From: Chryseobacterium sp. FH1
GTDB taxonomy: Bacteria; Bacteroidota; Bacteroidia; Flavobacteriales; Weeksellaceae
DNA length: 64,000 bases
Direction of reading: 5' to 3'
NCBI RefSeq assembly: GCF_000735135.1
Contig: NZ_JPLZ01000006.1
Span: forward strand, 1,736,001 to 1,800,000
Shown here: one piece after another, positions 36,688 to 46,218 of the stretch
Numbering within the stretch: position 1 is the first letter of the stretch
Layout: each line of letters starts with the position of its first letter
Position numbers and translations under genes: made by a program
Notes under the pieces: generated by a model
The model's input: only the letters and a program-made list of their open reading frames with translations
Database searches by the model: none
Told to the model about the DNA's origin: nothing

Positions 36688-37566
36688 ATGAAAAAATTAA
36701 TCATAGCAAGTGCATTCCTTTTAGGATTAAGCACCATCAACGCTCAAAAATCAATTCCATTATACCAAGGAAAAGCGCCGGGAACAGAAAACTGGACGCA
36801 GAAAGAAGCGCAACAATTCAATGAATTGTTCAAAACCGAAGTCGTTTTCAATGTAGTACAACCTTCAATGCTATTGTTCGAAGCGGATAAATCAAAGGCG
36901 AACGGAACTGTCATCGTTGTTGCTCCAGGTGGAGGCTTCCAAAGTTTATCCATCAACCGAGAAGGAATTGATGTCGCCAAAAAATTAGCAGAAAACGGAA
37001 TTACGGCAGTCGTTTTAAAATACAGATTATTGGAAACAAAATCCAACGATCCGGCCAAAGAAATGATGGAAAACATCAAAGACCGAAAAGCTTTTGATGC
37101 AAATACAGCTCCTATCAAAGTAATGGCAGGCGAGGACATCAAAACTGCAATCTCTTATATCAGAAACCACGCAAAAGAACTGAACATCAATCCTGAAAAA
37201 CTAGGTGTTATCGGATTTTCTGCTGGGGCAAGTGTGATTTTGGAAAGCGTTCTTCACAGCAAAGATTCTTCAACGTTACCGAATTTCGCAGCTTCGATTT
37301 ATGGCGGACCAAGTCAGGAAATTTTAGATACTGAAATTCCAAAAGCATCTCTTCCAATGTTCATTTGTGCTGCAAGTGATGACCAATTAAAACTCGCTCC
37401 GAAATCAGTTTTATTATATAATAAGTGGTTGCAAGCAGGACAGCCCACCGAACTTCACATCTACGAAAAAGGCGGTCACGGTTTCGGAATGGGAAAACAG
37501 AATCTTCCTGTTGACAAGTGGTCGGATGTCTATCTGGACTGGTTGAGATTCCACAAATTTTTATAA
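36688..37566 (+). CDS. Exported alpha/beta hydrolase (acetyl xylan esterase-like)
   Basis: 292-residue esterase with a signal peptide (about 1-19, STINAQ). The oxyanion segment is VIVVAPGGGFQSL (about 73-85), the nucleophile elbow is GFSAGAS and the C-terminal His lies in EKGGHGFGMG. This order matches BD-FAE/acetyl-esterase proteins that remove acyl groups from polysaccharides. It lies inside the glycosidase locus, supporting a role in trimming decorated glycans. Exact specificity is unknown. Confidence 0.82.
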   Translation: MKKLIIASAFLLGLSTINAQKSIPLYQGKAPGTENWTQKEAQQFNELFKTEVVFNVVQPSMLLFEADKSKANGTVIVVAPGGGFQSLSINREGIDVAKKLAENGITAVVLKYRLLETKSNDPAKEMMENIKDRKAFDANTAPIKVMAGEDIKTAISYIRNHAKELNINPEKLGVIGFSAGASVILESVLHSKDSSTLPNFAASIYGGPSQEILDTEIPKASLPMFICAASDDQLKLAPKSVLLYNKWLQAGQPTELHIYEKGGHGFGMGKQNLPVDKWSDVYLDWLRFHKFL

Positions 37567-37602
37567 TGTTTGCTTAAATCATAAAGATTGCCTTGAATTT
37601 AA

Positions 37603-37677
37603 TCTCTCACAGAATTAGCAAATTTCGCAGATGATTGAATTAAAAATCTGTTTAATCTTAAAAATCTGCGAGAGATT
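37603..37677. repeat. Repeat C stem-loop, copy 3
   Basis: Begins TCTCTCACAGAATTAGCAAA and ends AAAATCTGCGAGAGATTC, with imperfect pairing around an A+T-rich loop, between the esterase and nucleoside-hydrolase-like genes. Confidence 0.6.
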
Positions 37678-37785
37678 CAAAATACCATTTTGTACAGTCC
37701 CAAAGGGACGATTTACTAGAAGATAGGATAAAATCCTATCAGAAAACAATCAATAACTATTAGCGGTTAATTCAAAACCAAAGCA

Positions 37786-38814
37786 ATGAAATCAATTTTT
37801 AATATCGTTTCTTTTTTCTCGGCAATGGCTGTGTCCGCACAATCTTCTCCCGTGATTTCAGAAATGGACAAATACGTAAAACCCCGCTATCGTGTCATTG
37901 TTGATAACGATTTTGGTGGCGATCCGGATGGTTTATTTCAACTGGTTCATCAAATCCTTTCGCCTTCTACAGAAATAAAAGGAATTATCGGTTCTCATTT
38001 AAAACCAGGCGACCCGTTTGATAAATCTAATGTTACCGCTGAAAATGCCGTGAAGAAAGTCAACGAAACTTTGGAGGTAATGAATTTGAAAAATAGATTC
38101 AATGTTTTACAAGGTTCCAATGACCCATTGAAAGACTTGAAAACGCCAAACATTTCCGAAGGTGCAAAAGCCATCGTTGCAGAAGCGATGAAAGCAGATG
38201 AAAAGAATCCTTTGTTTGTCGTTTGCGGTGCAGGTTTGACGGAAGTGGCGAGTGCCTATTTAATGGAACCAAAAATCGCCGACAAAATCATTGTTGTTTG
38301 GATTGGAGGTCCGGAATATCAAGATTTGGCAACGCCACCTCCAGGCTACACACCTTTAGAATACAATCTCGGAATCGACATTAAAGCGGCGCAGGTTGTT
38401 TTCAATGAATCGAATTTAAACATTTGGCAGATTCCGAGGAATGCCTATCGACAAACTTTGATGTCTTACGCAGAACTCGTAACGAAAGTGAAACCTGATG
38501 GAAAAACCGGGGCTTATTTAACCAAAAAGATTGAAGACTTGATGGAAATGGTTCAGAAATTCAATCTGAAAATCGGGGAGACTTACATTATGGGAGATTC
38601 CCCTTTGGTTTTGCTGACGGCTTTACAGTCTTCATTTGAAGCAGACCCGTCATCAAGTTCTTACGTTATCAAAAATGCTCCGAAAATCAGTGATAGCGGA
38701 CTGTATGAAGACAATCCGAATGGTAGAAACATCAGAGTGTACACCCAACTCGACACTCGACTGATGTTCGAAGATTTCTACTCAAAACTAAAATTATTAA
38801 GTAACAAAAAGTAA
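37786..38814 (+). CDS. Exported nucleoside hydrolase-like protein
   Basis: 342-residue protein of the inosine-uridine nucleoside hydrolase fold with a signal peptide (about 1-18, AMAVSAQ). The N-terminal metal-binding signature is VDNDFGGDPDGL (DxDxGxDD-like; the last Asp pair is PDG). Members in polysaccharide loci are thought to act on glycosides rather than nucleosides. It is followed by the second GH3 gene after 14 bp, so it belongs to the same transcript. The reaction is uncertain. Confidence 0.78.
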   Translation: MKSIFNIVSFFSAMAVSAQSSPVISEMDKYVKPRYRVIVDNDFGGDPDGLFQLVHQILSPSTEIKGIIGSHLKPGDPFDKSNVTAENAVKKVNETLEVMNLKNRFNVLQGSNDPLKDLKTPNISEGAKAIVAEAMKADEKNPLFVVCGAGLTEVASAYLMEPKIADKIIVVWIGGPEYQDLATPPPGYTPLEYNLGIDIKAAQVVFNESNLNIWQIPRNAYRQTLMSYAELVTKVKPDGKTGAYLTKKIEDLMEMVQKFNLKIGETYIMGDSPLVLLTALQSSFEADPSSSSYVIKNAPKISDSGLYEDNPNGRNIRVYTQLDTRLMFEDFYSKLKLLSNKK

Positions 38815-38828
38815 AAAAATATAGAATT

Positions 38829-41288
38829 ATGCAGAAGAATATATCAACGCTGATAGGACTTTCTCAGAAAGCAAAATATTCAGGATTATTCCTGGCTTTA
38901 TTGGTGGCATCGCCGTTTGCGAATGCTCAGACTAAAAATGCAACGGTAACGGTTGACGGAAAAACATTTAAAGATTCCAACAACAACGGAAAATTGGATG
39001 TTTGGGAAGACACAAGACTTTCTGTTGACAAAAGAATCGACGCCATCATCAAGCAAATGACCAACGAAGAAAAAGTAAACCTTCTAATCGGAACCGGAAT
39101 GCCAGGAATTGAAGTTCTGACAGGACCTGTTGGTGATTCAAAACAAGGTTTGGTTCCCGGAGCTGCCGGTGGAACAGATTCTTTCGACAGATTCGGAATT
39201 CCGGCGACGATTGTTGCCGATGGACCGGCTGGTTTGAGAATTCAGCCAACGAGAGATAACGACTCAAAAACATACTATGCAACAGCATTTCCTGTGGGAA
39301 CTGCTCTGGCATCGACCTGGAATAAGGATTTGCTGGAAAAAGTTGGAAAAGCAATGGGAAATGAAGTTAAGGAGTATGGAGTAGATGTACTTTTAGCTCC
39401 GGCTCTCAACATTCAGAGAAATCCATTAAACGGAAGAAACTTCGAATATTACTCTGAAGACCCTTTAATTTCAGGGAAAACTGCGGCTGCGATTGTGAAC
39501 GGAATTCAGTCTCAAGGTGTTGGGACATCAATCAAACATTTCGCTGCGAACAATGAGGAAACCAACCGTTTAACCATCAATGCTCACGTTTCCGAAAGAG
39601 CAATGAGAGAACTGTATCTGAGAAATTTTGAAATTACGGTGAAAGAATCTCAGCCCTGGACGGTAATGTCGTCTTACAACAAACTGAACGGCGTTTACAC
39701 ATCAGATTCTAAAGATTTACTGACTCAGGTTTTGAGAAATGAATGGGGTTTCAAAGGAATCGTTATGACCGATTGGTTCGGAGGTTTCCCAGGATTTGAA
39801 TCCATTAAAGACGGCGGACTTTCTGATGTCGTTAAACAAATGAATGCAGGAAATGACCTGTTAATGCCAGGAATTCCAGCACAAAAAAAAGTATTGTTGG
39901 AAGCTTTAAATTCTGGTAAGTTGTCTCAGGAAGTAGCAAACTTGAATGCGAAAAGAATTTTGGAATATATTTTCAAAACGCCAACTTTTGCGCAATACAA
40001 ATACAGCGACAAACCTAACTTAGCTCAAAATGCTGAAGTGACCAGAAATGCTGCCACAGAAGGTATGGTTTTGCTTAAAAACCAACAAAATGCTTTGCCT
40101 TTTGCCAACAAACAGAAAGAAGTTTCGTTATTCGGAGTGACTTCTTACTCTTGGATTACAGGTGGAACGGGGAGCGGAAGTGTGAACAATAAACACACGG
40201 TTTCTTTGTTGGAAGGTTTAAATTCTGCAGGCTACAAATTAGATAAAGAATTGGTTGATTTATATAAACCATTTGCAGAAAAAGAAGCAACTGTCGAAAA
40301 AGAAAATAGAAAAAAGAGAGGGATTTTAGCTTTGCCGGAAAGACTTCCTGAAATGAAATTAGACGACGCTTTCTATGCTAAAAAAGCAGCAACTTCTGAA
40401 ATCGCTTTTGTAACTTTAGGAAGAAACTCAGGTGAAGGTGGCGATAGAGTAGTGAATGAAGATTTCAACATGGCAACGGAAGAAATTGAAATGCTGGACA
40501 AAATCTCCAAAGCGTTCCACGCAAAAGGGAAAAAAGTGGTGGTGATTTTAAATATCGGTGGTGTTATTGAAACCGATTCCTGGAAAGACAAAGTGGATGC
40601 GATTCTTTTAGCTTGGCAGCCGGGTCAGGAAGGCGGACATTCTGTAGCTGACGTTGTTTCCGGAAAAGTAAATCCTTCAGGAAAACTAACGATGACTTTC
40701 CCTGTGAATTATACAGACCATGCTTCTGCAAAGAATTTCCCTGGAATTCCTGCAGATAATCCAAAAGAAGTGACGTACGAAGAAGGCGTTTATGTGGGTT
40801 ATCGTTATTTCAATACTTTCAATGTTAAACCGTCTTATGAATTTGGTTTCGGTAAATCTTACACTGACTTTGCTTACAGCAATTTAAAACTGAATTCTAA
40901 AACTTTCAATAACAAATTAGAAGTTACAGTTGACATTAAAAACACCGGAAAAGTAGCTGGAAAAGAAGTGGTAGAATTATACCTTTCTGCACCCAACCAA
41001 TCCATCGACAAACCAAAATCTGAGTTGAAAGCTTACGCTAAAACCAAAGATTTGAAACCGGGAGAATCTCAAACCATCACTCTGACTTTGAATCCGAAAG
41101 ATTTGGCTTCTTACATCACCGCAAAATCCGCTTGGGTTGCAGAAGCAGGAAATTATAAAGTGTCTGTAGGAGCATCGTCATTGGACATCAAACAAACTGC
41201 AGATTTCTCGCTTCCAAAAGAATTGGTGGTTGAAAAAGTGCAACACGTTTTCCCTGCAGACAAACAGTTTGATGATTTGAAACCTTAG
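38829..41288 (+). CDS. Beta-glucosidase, glycoside hydrolase family 3 with Fn3-like domain
   Basis: Exported GH3 enzyme of 819 residues. Order: signal peptide (about 1-34, ending ASPFANAQ), an EF-hand-like loop (FKDSNNNGKLDVWEDTRL), the barrel domain with KHFAANNEETNR and the nucleophile segment GIVMTDWFGGFPG, the sandwich domain, and a C-terminal fibronectin type III-like domain (from about 690, VTVDIKNTGKVAGKEVVELYL). This is the usual BglX/BglB type layout. The N-terminal calcium-loop signature is shared with the other GH3 of the locus. Predicted to release glucose from short beta-glucosides. Confidence 0.92.
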   Translation: MQKNISTLIGLSQKAKYSGLFLALLVASPFANAQTKNATVTVDGKTFKDSNNNGKLDVWEDTRLSVDKRIDAIIKQMTNEEKVNLLIGTGMPGIEVLTGPVGDSKQGLVPGAAGGTDSFDRFGIPATIVADGPAGLRIQPTRDNDSKTYYATAFPVGTALASTWNKDLLEKVGKAMGNEVKEYGVDVLLAPALNIQRNPLNGRNFEYYSEDPLISGKTAAAIVNGIQSQGVGTSIKHFAANNEETNRLTINAHVSERAMRELYLRNFEITVKESQPWTVMSSYNKLNGVYTSDSKDLLTQVLRNEWGFKGIVMTDWFGGFPGFESIKDGGLSDVVKQMNAGNDLLMPGIPAQKKVLLEALNSGKLSQEVANLNAKRILEYIFKTPTFAQYKYSDKPNLAQNAEVTRNAATEGMVLLKNQQNALPFANKQKEVSLFGVTSYSWITGGTGSGSVNNKHTVSLLEGLNSAGYKLDKELVDLYKPFAEKEATVEKENRKKRGILALPERLPEMKLDDAFYAKKAATSEIAFVTLGRNSGEGGDRVVNEDFNMATEEIEMLDKISKAFHAKGKKVVVILNIGGVIETDSWKDKVDAILLAWQPGQEGGHSVADVVSGKVNPSGKLTMTFPVNYTDHASAKNFPGIPADNPKEVTYEEGVYVGYRYFNTFNVKPSYEFGFGKSYTDFAYSNLKLNSKTFNNKLEVTVDIKNTGKVAGKEVVELYLSAPNQSIDKPKSELKAYAKTKDLKPGESQTITLTLNPKDLASYITAKSAWVAEAGNYKVSVGASSLDIKQTADFSLPKELVVEKVQHVFPADKQFDDLKP

Positions 41289-41298
41289 GAATAAAACA

Positions 41299-41370
41299 CT
41301 TCGACTCCGCTCAGTGTGTGAGGGCAAGTGCTAATTTTTTTTAGAGATGTCAGTCTGAGCGGAGTCGAAG
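41299..41370. repeat. Repeat B inverted pair
   Basis: CTTCGACTCCGCTCAG (41299-41314) and its exact complement (41355-41370) form a 16-bp stem with a 40-nt loop, directly after the GH3 gene. Same family as 15995-16139. Confidence 0.7.
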
Positions 41371-41440
41371 ACTTTTGACAAATATTATTAAAGCTTTTTT
41401 AACAATAAATTTATTGTCTCAAAATAAGTAAATATCAACA

Positions 41441-41466
41441 AAAGAGGCTATCTTTAGCCTCTTTTT
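41441..41466 (+). terminator. Terminator or attenuator hairpin before the sugar transporter gene
   Basis: Perfect 10-bp hairpin (AAAGAGGCTA, loop TCTT, TAGCCTCTTT) plus TT. It ends only 15 bp before the transporter ATG, so it either closes the GH3 transcript or sits in the transporter leader. Confidence 0.65.
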
Positions 41467-41480
41467 AAATTAAAAAAAAT

Positions 41481-42902
41481 ATGATAAGTAATGAAGTTGG
41501 ATCCAAGCGGAATTATACTGTTCCTCTGATCACGATTACCCTTTTGTTCTTTATGTGGGGATTCATCACGTGTATGAATGACATCCTTATCCCTTATCTG
41601 AAACAGCTTTTCAATCTTACATTTTTCCAATCGATGTTGGTGCAGTTCTGTTTCTTTGGCGCTTATTTTATAGGCTCCTTGATTTACTTTTTAATTTCCA
41701 CTACGCAAGGCGACCCGATTGATAAAGTAGGTTACAAGAAAGGAATTCTTTTCGGAATTTTTTTGGCGGCATTTGGTTGCGTTTTGTTTTTTCCTGCAGC
41801 AAGTTTTTCTTCTTATCCGTTGTTCTTAGGCGCTTTGTTTATTCTAGGCTTAGGTTTTACAGTTCTCCAAATTACAGCGAATGCTTACGTTTCGCTGTTA
41901 GGTCCGGAAGATTCTGCATCCAGCCGACTGAATATGACCCAGGCTTTCAACGCCTTCGGGACAACCATTGCACCGGTTTTGGGTGGCCATTTGATCTTTG
42001 AATTTTTCTCTGCTCCAGATGGATCTTTCAGTGCCGAAGCAACGAAGATTCCATATCTGATCTTTGCAGGAATCCTATTGTTGGTGGCATTATTAATTTC
42101 AAGAGTGAAGCTTCCAGACTTTCAAATCAAAGGTGAAGAGATCGTAAAAGGTTACGGCGCTTTGAAGTACAATCACCTGAAATTTGGTGTTTTCGCAATG
42201 TTCTGCTATGTCGGTGGAGAAGTGGCGGTAGGAAGTTTTATCATCAGCTTTTTGGAGCAACCTCAGGTGATGAATCTTTCCGAGTCTGTAAGTAAAAACT
42301 ACCTTTCTCTGTATTGGGGCGGTGCGATGATCGGGCGTTTCCTTGGGGCAATCTCTCTGAATCATTCCATCAGTCAAGGCAAAAAAGCCATCTATATGTT
42401 GGGCGCGGCGATTGCAGTTTTCTTGGTTATTTTTAGTATTGTTGATCTGACGTTTGCTCAAATTAGTTTTTTCCTTGTATTCATTGCATTGAATTTCGTT
42501 GCGTTCTTCATTGGGAAATCTGCTCCGGCAAGAACGCTTTCTATATTTGCTGGGATCAACGTTCTGTTATTGATCTCAGCCATGTTGAATCACGGCGAAC
42601 TGGCGATGTACAGCATTTTGGGAATCGGTATTTTCAACTCGATCATGTTCTCTAATATTTATACATTGGCAATTTCCGGCTTAGGAAAATATACGAGCCA
42701 AGGTTCCTCTTTGGTTGTCATGGCCATCTTAGGAGGCGCGATCGTTCCGATTTTTCAAGGTTATTTGGCAGATCAGTTTGGCGTTCAGCATTCCTTTGTG
42801 ATCCCTGTATTCTGTTACTTGTTTATCCTGGTCTTCGGAGCATATTGCACCAAATATCTGGGGCATGTGAAACAGGATGCGGATGCAAAATCCGGACATT
42901 AA
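41481..42902 (+). CDS. FucP-type sugar:proton MFS transporter
   Basis: 473-residue inner-membrane sugar importer of the FucP/glucose-galactose group. N-terminal signature: ITLLFFMWGFITCMNDILIP (about 18-37), then QFCFFGAYFIGSLIYF. Conserved loop QITANAYVSLLGPEDSASSR. It is longer than FucP because of extra helices in the middle. It lies downstream of two GH3 genes and a receptor, so it likely takes up the released monosaccharide. Confidence 0.9.
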   Translation: MISNEVGSKRNYTVPLITITLLFFMWGFITCMNDILIPYLKQLFNLTFFQSMLVQFCFFGAYFIGSLIYFLISTTQGDPIDKVGYKKGILFGIFLAAFGCVLFFPAASFSSYPLFLGALFILGLGFTVLQITANAYVSLLGPEDSASSRLNMTQAFNAFGTTIAPVLGGHLIFEFFSAPDGSFSAEATKIPYLIFAGILLLVALLISRVKLPDFQIKGEEIVKGYGALKYNHLKFGVFAMFCYVGGEVAVGSFIISFLEQPQVMNLSESVSKNYLSLYWGGAMIGRFLGAISLNHSISQGKKAIYMLGAAIAVFLVIFSIVDLTFAQISFFLVFIALNFVAFFIGKSAPARTLSIFAGINVLLLISAMLNHGELAMYSILGIGIFNSIMFSNIYTLAISGLGKYTSQGSSLVVMAILGGAIVPIFQGYLADQFGVQHSFVIPVFCYLFILVFGAYCTKYLGHVKQDADAKSGH

Positions 42903-42923
42903 GATCTTTAAATTTTAAAATGT

Positions 42924-42949
42924 AAAACCTGCTATTGAGCAGGTTTTTT
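42924..42949 (+). terminator. Terminator of the sugar transporter gene
   Basis: 10-bp hairpin (AAAACCTGCT, loop ATTG, AGCAGGTTTT) continuing into T. Confidence 0.85.
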
Positions 42950-43084
42950 GCTTTAATTTTATCCTTTTTTGATTTACAAATAAGCTAAAAAAATATTTGG
43001 TTGACAAAACACTTAGAGGACATTTTGCAATGGAAATTCTAAAAATGTGATAAAATCATATTGAGCATATATAAATTGAAACAT

Positions 43085-43113
43085 AAAAATGGTCGGAATT
43101 ATTTTCTGACCAT
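43085..43113 (-). terminator. Terminator of the acyl-CoA ligase gene
   Basis: On the minus strand ATGGTCAGAA and TTCCGACCAT form a hairpin with one mismatch followed by TTTTT. Confidence 0.7.
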
Positions 43114-43141
43114 AAACTATCCTATTAGAAAACTTTAAATT

Positions 43142-44908
43142 TTATTTGTAAAGATTGTCATATAAATCTTGGAATTCTGCCTTGATGGCTTTCCTTTTCA
43201 GTTTTAGGGTTGGTGTTAGAAGTCCGTCATCTATGGTCCAGACCTTCGGCGTCAATTCAATCTTTTTGATTTGTTCCCATTTGCCAAGATGCTGGTTCAT
43301 TTTTTCGATTTCTTGTTCTATTCTCGACTTGATTGCTGGATCTGCCGCAATTGCTTTATGAGATTCAGCCACTTTCACATTATGTAGATCTGCCCAGTTT
43401 TTGGCGTATGCAAAATCAGGCTGTACCAGTGCACAAGGCATTTTTTCGCCATCACCAACTACCATGATCTGTTCAATGAATTTCGATGCTTTTGCCAGAT
43501 TTTCAATCACTTGAGGTGCGATGAATTTTCCACCGGAAGTTTTGAACATTTCTTTTTTTCTATCTGTTATGAATAGAAAGTTATCCTCGTCTAAATGTCC
43601 AATATCGCCTGTTCTGAAATAACCGTCAGATGTAAATGCCTCTTTGGTTTTTTCCTCATCTTTATAATAACCTTCGAAAATTGAAGGACCTTTCACCACT
43701 ATTTCGCCATCAGATTCTATTTTAACCGTCAAGTTTTCCAATGGAATTCCAACAGATCCAGATTTCACTTTTCCAAAACTATTTACGGAGATTACAGGCG
43801 AAGTTTCGGTAAGTCCATAGCCTTCAAGAATCGGGATTCCTGCAGCGTGAAACATCACGTTTAGTCTTTTAGATAATGCCGCAGAGCCAGAAACCAAAGT
43901 TATCAGATTGCCTCCCAAACCTTCTCTCCATTTTTTGAAAACCAATTTGTCCGCAATCGTGTGCATAAATGATTTTGGTTGGCCGATTTCATATTTCTCA
44001 GCAATGCCTAATGACCAAAGGAAAATTTTAGATTTCAATCCTCCAGCCGCGGTTCCTTTGTTGTAGATAGAATCATAAACTTTTTCTACCAATCTTGGAA
44101 CAACCGTCATGTATTGTGGTTTCACTTCTTTTACATTTTCCCCAATTTTTTCGATGCTTTCGGCAAAATAAAGAGAGATTCCATTACTCATATAAATGTA
44201 GAAAATCATCCGTTCGAAAACGTGACAGATGGGAAGAAAACTCAGGGCTCTCAAGTCTTTATAATCCAAACTTTTATCTTTCGGAACTCTCGGATTACTA
44301 GCTATAACATTTGAAACCAAATTGTTATGAGTCAAAGGAACGCCTTTTGGTTTTCCAGTCGTTCCAGACGTATAAATAATGGTTGCAAGGTCTTCAGGAT
44401 TAATGGCTTTAGCTAAGTCATCCACTTCATCTTGTGTCAAATCATTTTCTCCAAGGTCAAGGATTTCGTTCCAATTTGGAGCGCCATCAACTTCATCAAA
44501 CGTGAAAACGCCAACCAGAGATGGAATGTTTGGTTTTGCATTAAGTAATTTTTTATAAAGATCTTTATCGGAAACAAAACAGTATTTGATCTCAGAATTA
44601 TTGAAGATGTAAATATAATCTTCCTCAGAAATCGTAGGATAAACCGGAACTGTCACAACACCGATTTGAGAAATTCCCAAATCCATAATTGCCCATTCTG
44701 TTCTGTTGTTTGTCGTAATGAGTCCAATTTTGTCACCAGGTTTGATGCCCAGTTTCAAAAGTCCACGGGATATTTTGTTCCCTTGATTTACAAATTCGAG
44801 GGTTGAAGTTTTAATCCAATTTCCATTTTTCTTGGTGACAAGACAGTCTTCTTTGGGGAATTTTTCCAAGGCCAGCGCAGAAAAATCAAATATTCTTTTA
44901 ACGTTCAT
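43142..44908 (-). CDS. Long-chain acyl-CoA synthetase (AMP-forming)
   Basis: Activates fatty acids to acyl-CoA via an acyl-adenylate. The 588-residue chain has the P-loop-like motif IIYTSGTTGKPKG (about 177-189), the A5 motif EGYGLTETSPV and the A8 region DGYFRTGDIGHLDEDNFLFI, then TDRKKEMFKTSGGK. This pattern and length fit the ACSL-like group (FadD15 type) rather than E. coli FadD. It diverges from an acyl-CoA dehydrogenase gene and shares a 13-bp element with it, so both are probably co-regulated in fatty-acid breakdown. Confidence 0.92.
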   Translation of the reverse strand: MNVKRIFDFSALALEKFPKEDCLVTKKNGNWIKTSTLEFVNQGNKISRGLLKLGIKPGDKIGLITTNNRTEWAIMDLGISQIGVVTVPVYPTISEEDYIYIFNNSEIKYCFVSDKDLYKKLLNAKPNIPSLVGVFTFDEVDGAPNWNEILDLGENDLTQDEVDDLAKAINPEDLATIIYTSGTTGKPKGVPLTHNNLVSNVIASNPRVPKDKSLDYKDLRALSFLPICHVFERMIFYIYMSNGISLYFAESIEKIGENVKEVKPQYMTVVPRLVEKVYDSIYNKGTAAGGLKSKIFLWSLGIAEKYEIGQPKSFMHTIADKLVFKKWREGLGGNLITLVSGSAALSKRLNVMFHAAGIPILEGYGLTETSPVISVNSFGKVKSGSVGIPLENLTVKIESDGEIVVKGPSIFEGYYKDEEKTKEAFTSDGYFRTGDIGHLDEDNFLFITDRKKEMFKTSGGKFIAPQVIENLAKASKFIEQIMVVGDGEKMPCALVQPDFAYAKNWADLHNVKVAESHKAIAADPAIKSRIEQEIEKMNQHLGKWEQIKKIELTPKVWTIDDGLLTPTLKLKRKAIKAEFQDLYDNLYK

Positions 44909-44950
44909 ATAATATCTTTATTAATATATAATTAAAATTCAGTTTACATT

Positions 44951-45033
44951 ATCGTAAATATAATTTTTTTTTATGGAATGACAAAATGCCATTATTTACT
45001 TTGATTTTTTGCTAAAAAGTTTATATTTACGAT
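44951..45033. promoter_or_regulatory. Divergent promoter region with an inverted 13-bp element
   Basis: TTATATTTACGAT occurs at 45021-45033 on the plus strand, before the dehydrogenase gene, and as an exact copy on the minus strand at 44963-44951, before the ligase gene. Each contains TATATTTA, which could be a -7 box variant. Alternatively the pair is a regulator site. Distances to the ATGs are 21 and 42 bp. Confidence 0.5.
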
Positions 45034-45054
45034 TGAAAATATAATAAAAAATAT

Positions 45055-46197
45055 ATGAACTTCAATTTAACAGAAGAACAGCAAATGATCCAGCAAGCAG
45101 CGAGAGATTTTGCTCAGGCAGAGCTTTTGCAAGGCGTTATCGAAAGAGACAACGAGCAGAAATTTCCTCACGACGCCGTTAAAAAGATGGGAGAGATGGG
45201 ATTTTTGGGGATGATGGTAGACCCAAAATATGGTGGAGCAGGTTTGGATAGCATTTCTTACGTTCTGGCAATGGAAGAGATTGCAAAAGTGGATGCATCC
45301 GCTGCAGTTGTAATGTCTGTGAACAATTCTCTGGTTTGCGCGGGAATAGAAAAGTTTGCAAGCGAAGAACAAAAAATGAAATATCTAGTACCACTTGCAA
45401 GTGGCGAAGTAATCGGGGCTTTTGCACTATCAGAACCGGAAGCGGGCTCTGACGCAACTTCACAGTCAACCACTGCAGAAGACAAAGGTGATTATTACTT
45501 ATTAAACGGAACCAAAAACTGGATCACGAATGGCGGAAACGCAACTTACTATGTTGTGATCGCACAAACTGATCCCGAGAAAAAACACAAAGGCATCAAC
45601 GCTTTCATCGTAGAAAGAGGTTGGGAAGGTTTCCAGGTTGGAAAGAAAGAAGATAAATTAGGAATCCGCGGAAGTGATACGCACTCTTTGATGTTCACAG
45701 ACGTGAAAGTGCCTAAGGAAAATAGAATTGGCGAAGACGGTTTCGGATTTGCGTTTGCAATGGCTGTGCTTAATGGCGGTAGAATCGGGATTGCTTCTCA
45801 AGCTTTGGGAATTGCTTCCGGCGCTTATGAATTGTCACTTAAATATGCTAAGGAAAGAAAATCTTTCGGTACAGAGATTATCAATCATCAGGCGATTGCT
45901 TTCAAATTGGCAGATATGCACGTGAATATTATGGCGGCGAGAATGTTGATTTACAAGGCGGCAACTGAAAAAGATGAAGGAAAAGACATCTCAGAAAGTG
46001 GTGCGATGGCAAAATTGTACGCTTCTCAAGTAGCGATGGACACGACGATTGAAGCCGTTCAAATCCACGGCGGTTATGGTTATGTGAAGGAATATCACGT
46101 GGAAAGAATGATGCGTGATGCGAAGATCACTCAGATCTATGAAGGAACTTCCGAAATCCAAAAGATTGTGATCTCCAGAGCGATTTCTAAGAAATAA
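45055..46197 (+). CDS. Acyl-CoA dehydrogenase
   Basis: FAD enzyme for the first step of beta-oxidation, 380 residues, the usual length of short/medium-chain members. The N-terminus is NFNLTEEQQMIQQAARDFA. FAD/substrate signatures are GAFALSEPEAGSD (about 122-134) and the NGTKNWITNGG segment. The catalytic Glu region near the C-terminus is IYEGTSEIQKIVISR, with QIHGGYGYVKEYHVERMMRD before it. It closely resembles BCD/SCAD-type enzymes. Chain length is not predictable. Confidence 0.94.
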   Translation: MNFNLTEEQQMIQQAARDFAQAELLQGVIERDNEQKFPHDAVKKMGEMGFLGMMVDPKYGGAGLDSISYVLAMEEIAKVDASAAVVMSVNNSLVCAGIEKFASEEQKMKYLVPLASGEVIGAFALSEPEAGSDATSQSTTAEDKGDYYLLNGTKNWITNGGNATYYVVIAQTDPEKKHKGINAFIVERGWEGFQVGKKEDKLGIRGSDTHSLMFTDVKVPKENRIGEDGFGFAFAMAVLNGGRIGIASQALGIASGAYELSLKYAKERKSFGTEIINHQAIAFKLADMHVNIMAARMLIYKAATEKDEGKDISESGAMAKLYASQVAMDTTIEAVQIHGGYGYVKEYHVERMMRDAKITQIYEGTSEIQKIVISRAISKK

Positions 46198-46218
46198 GGA
46201 TTTCATCAAATAAACTTT

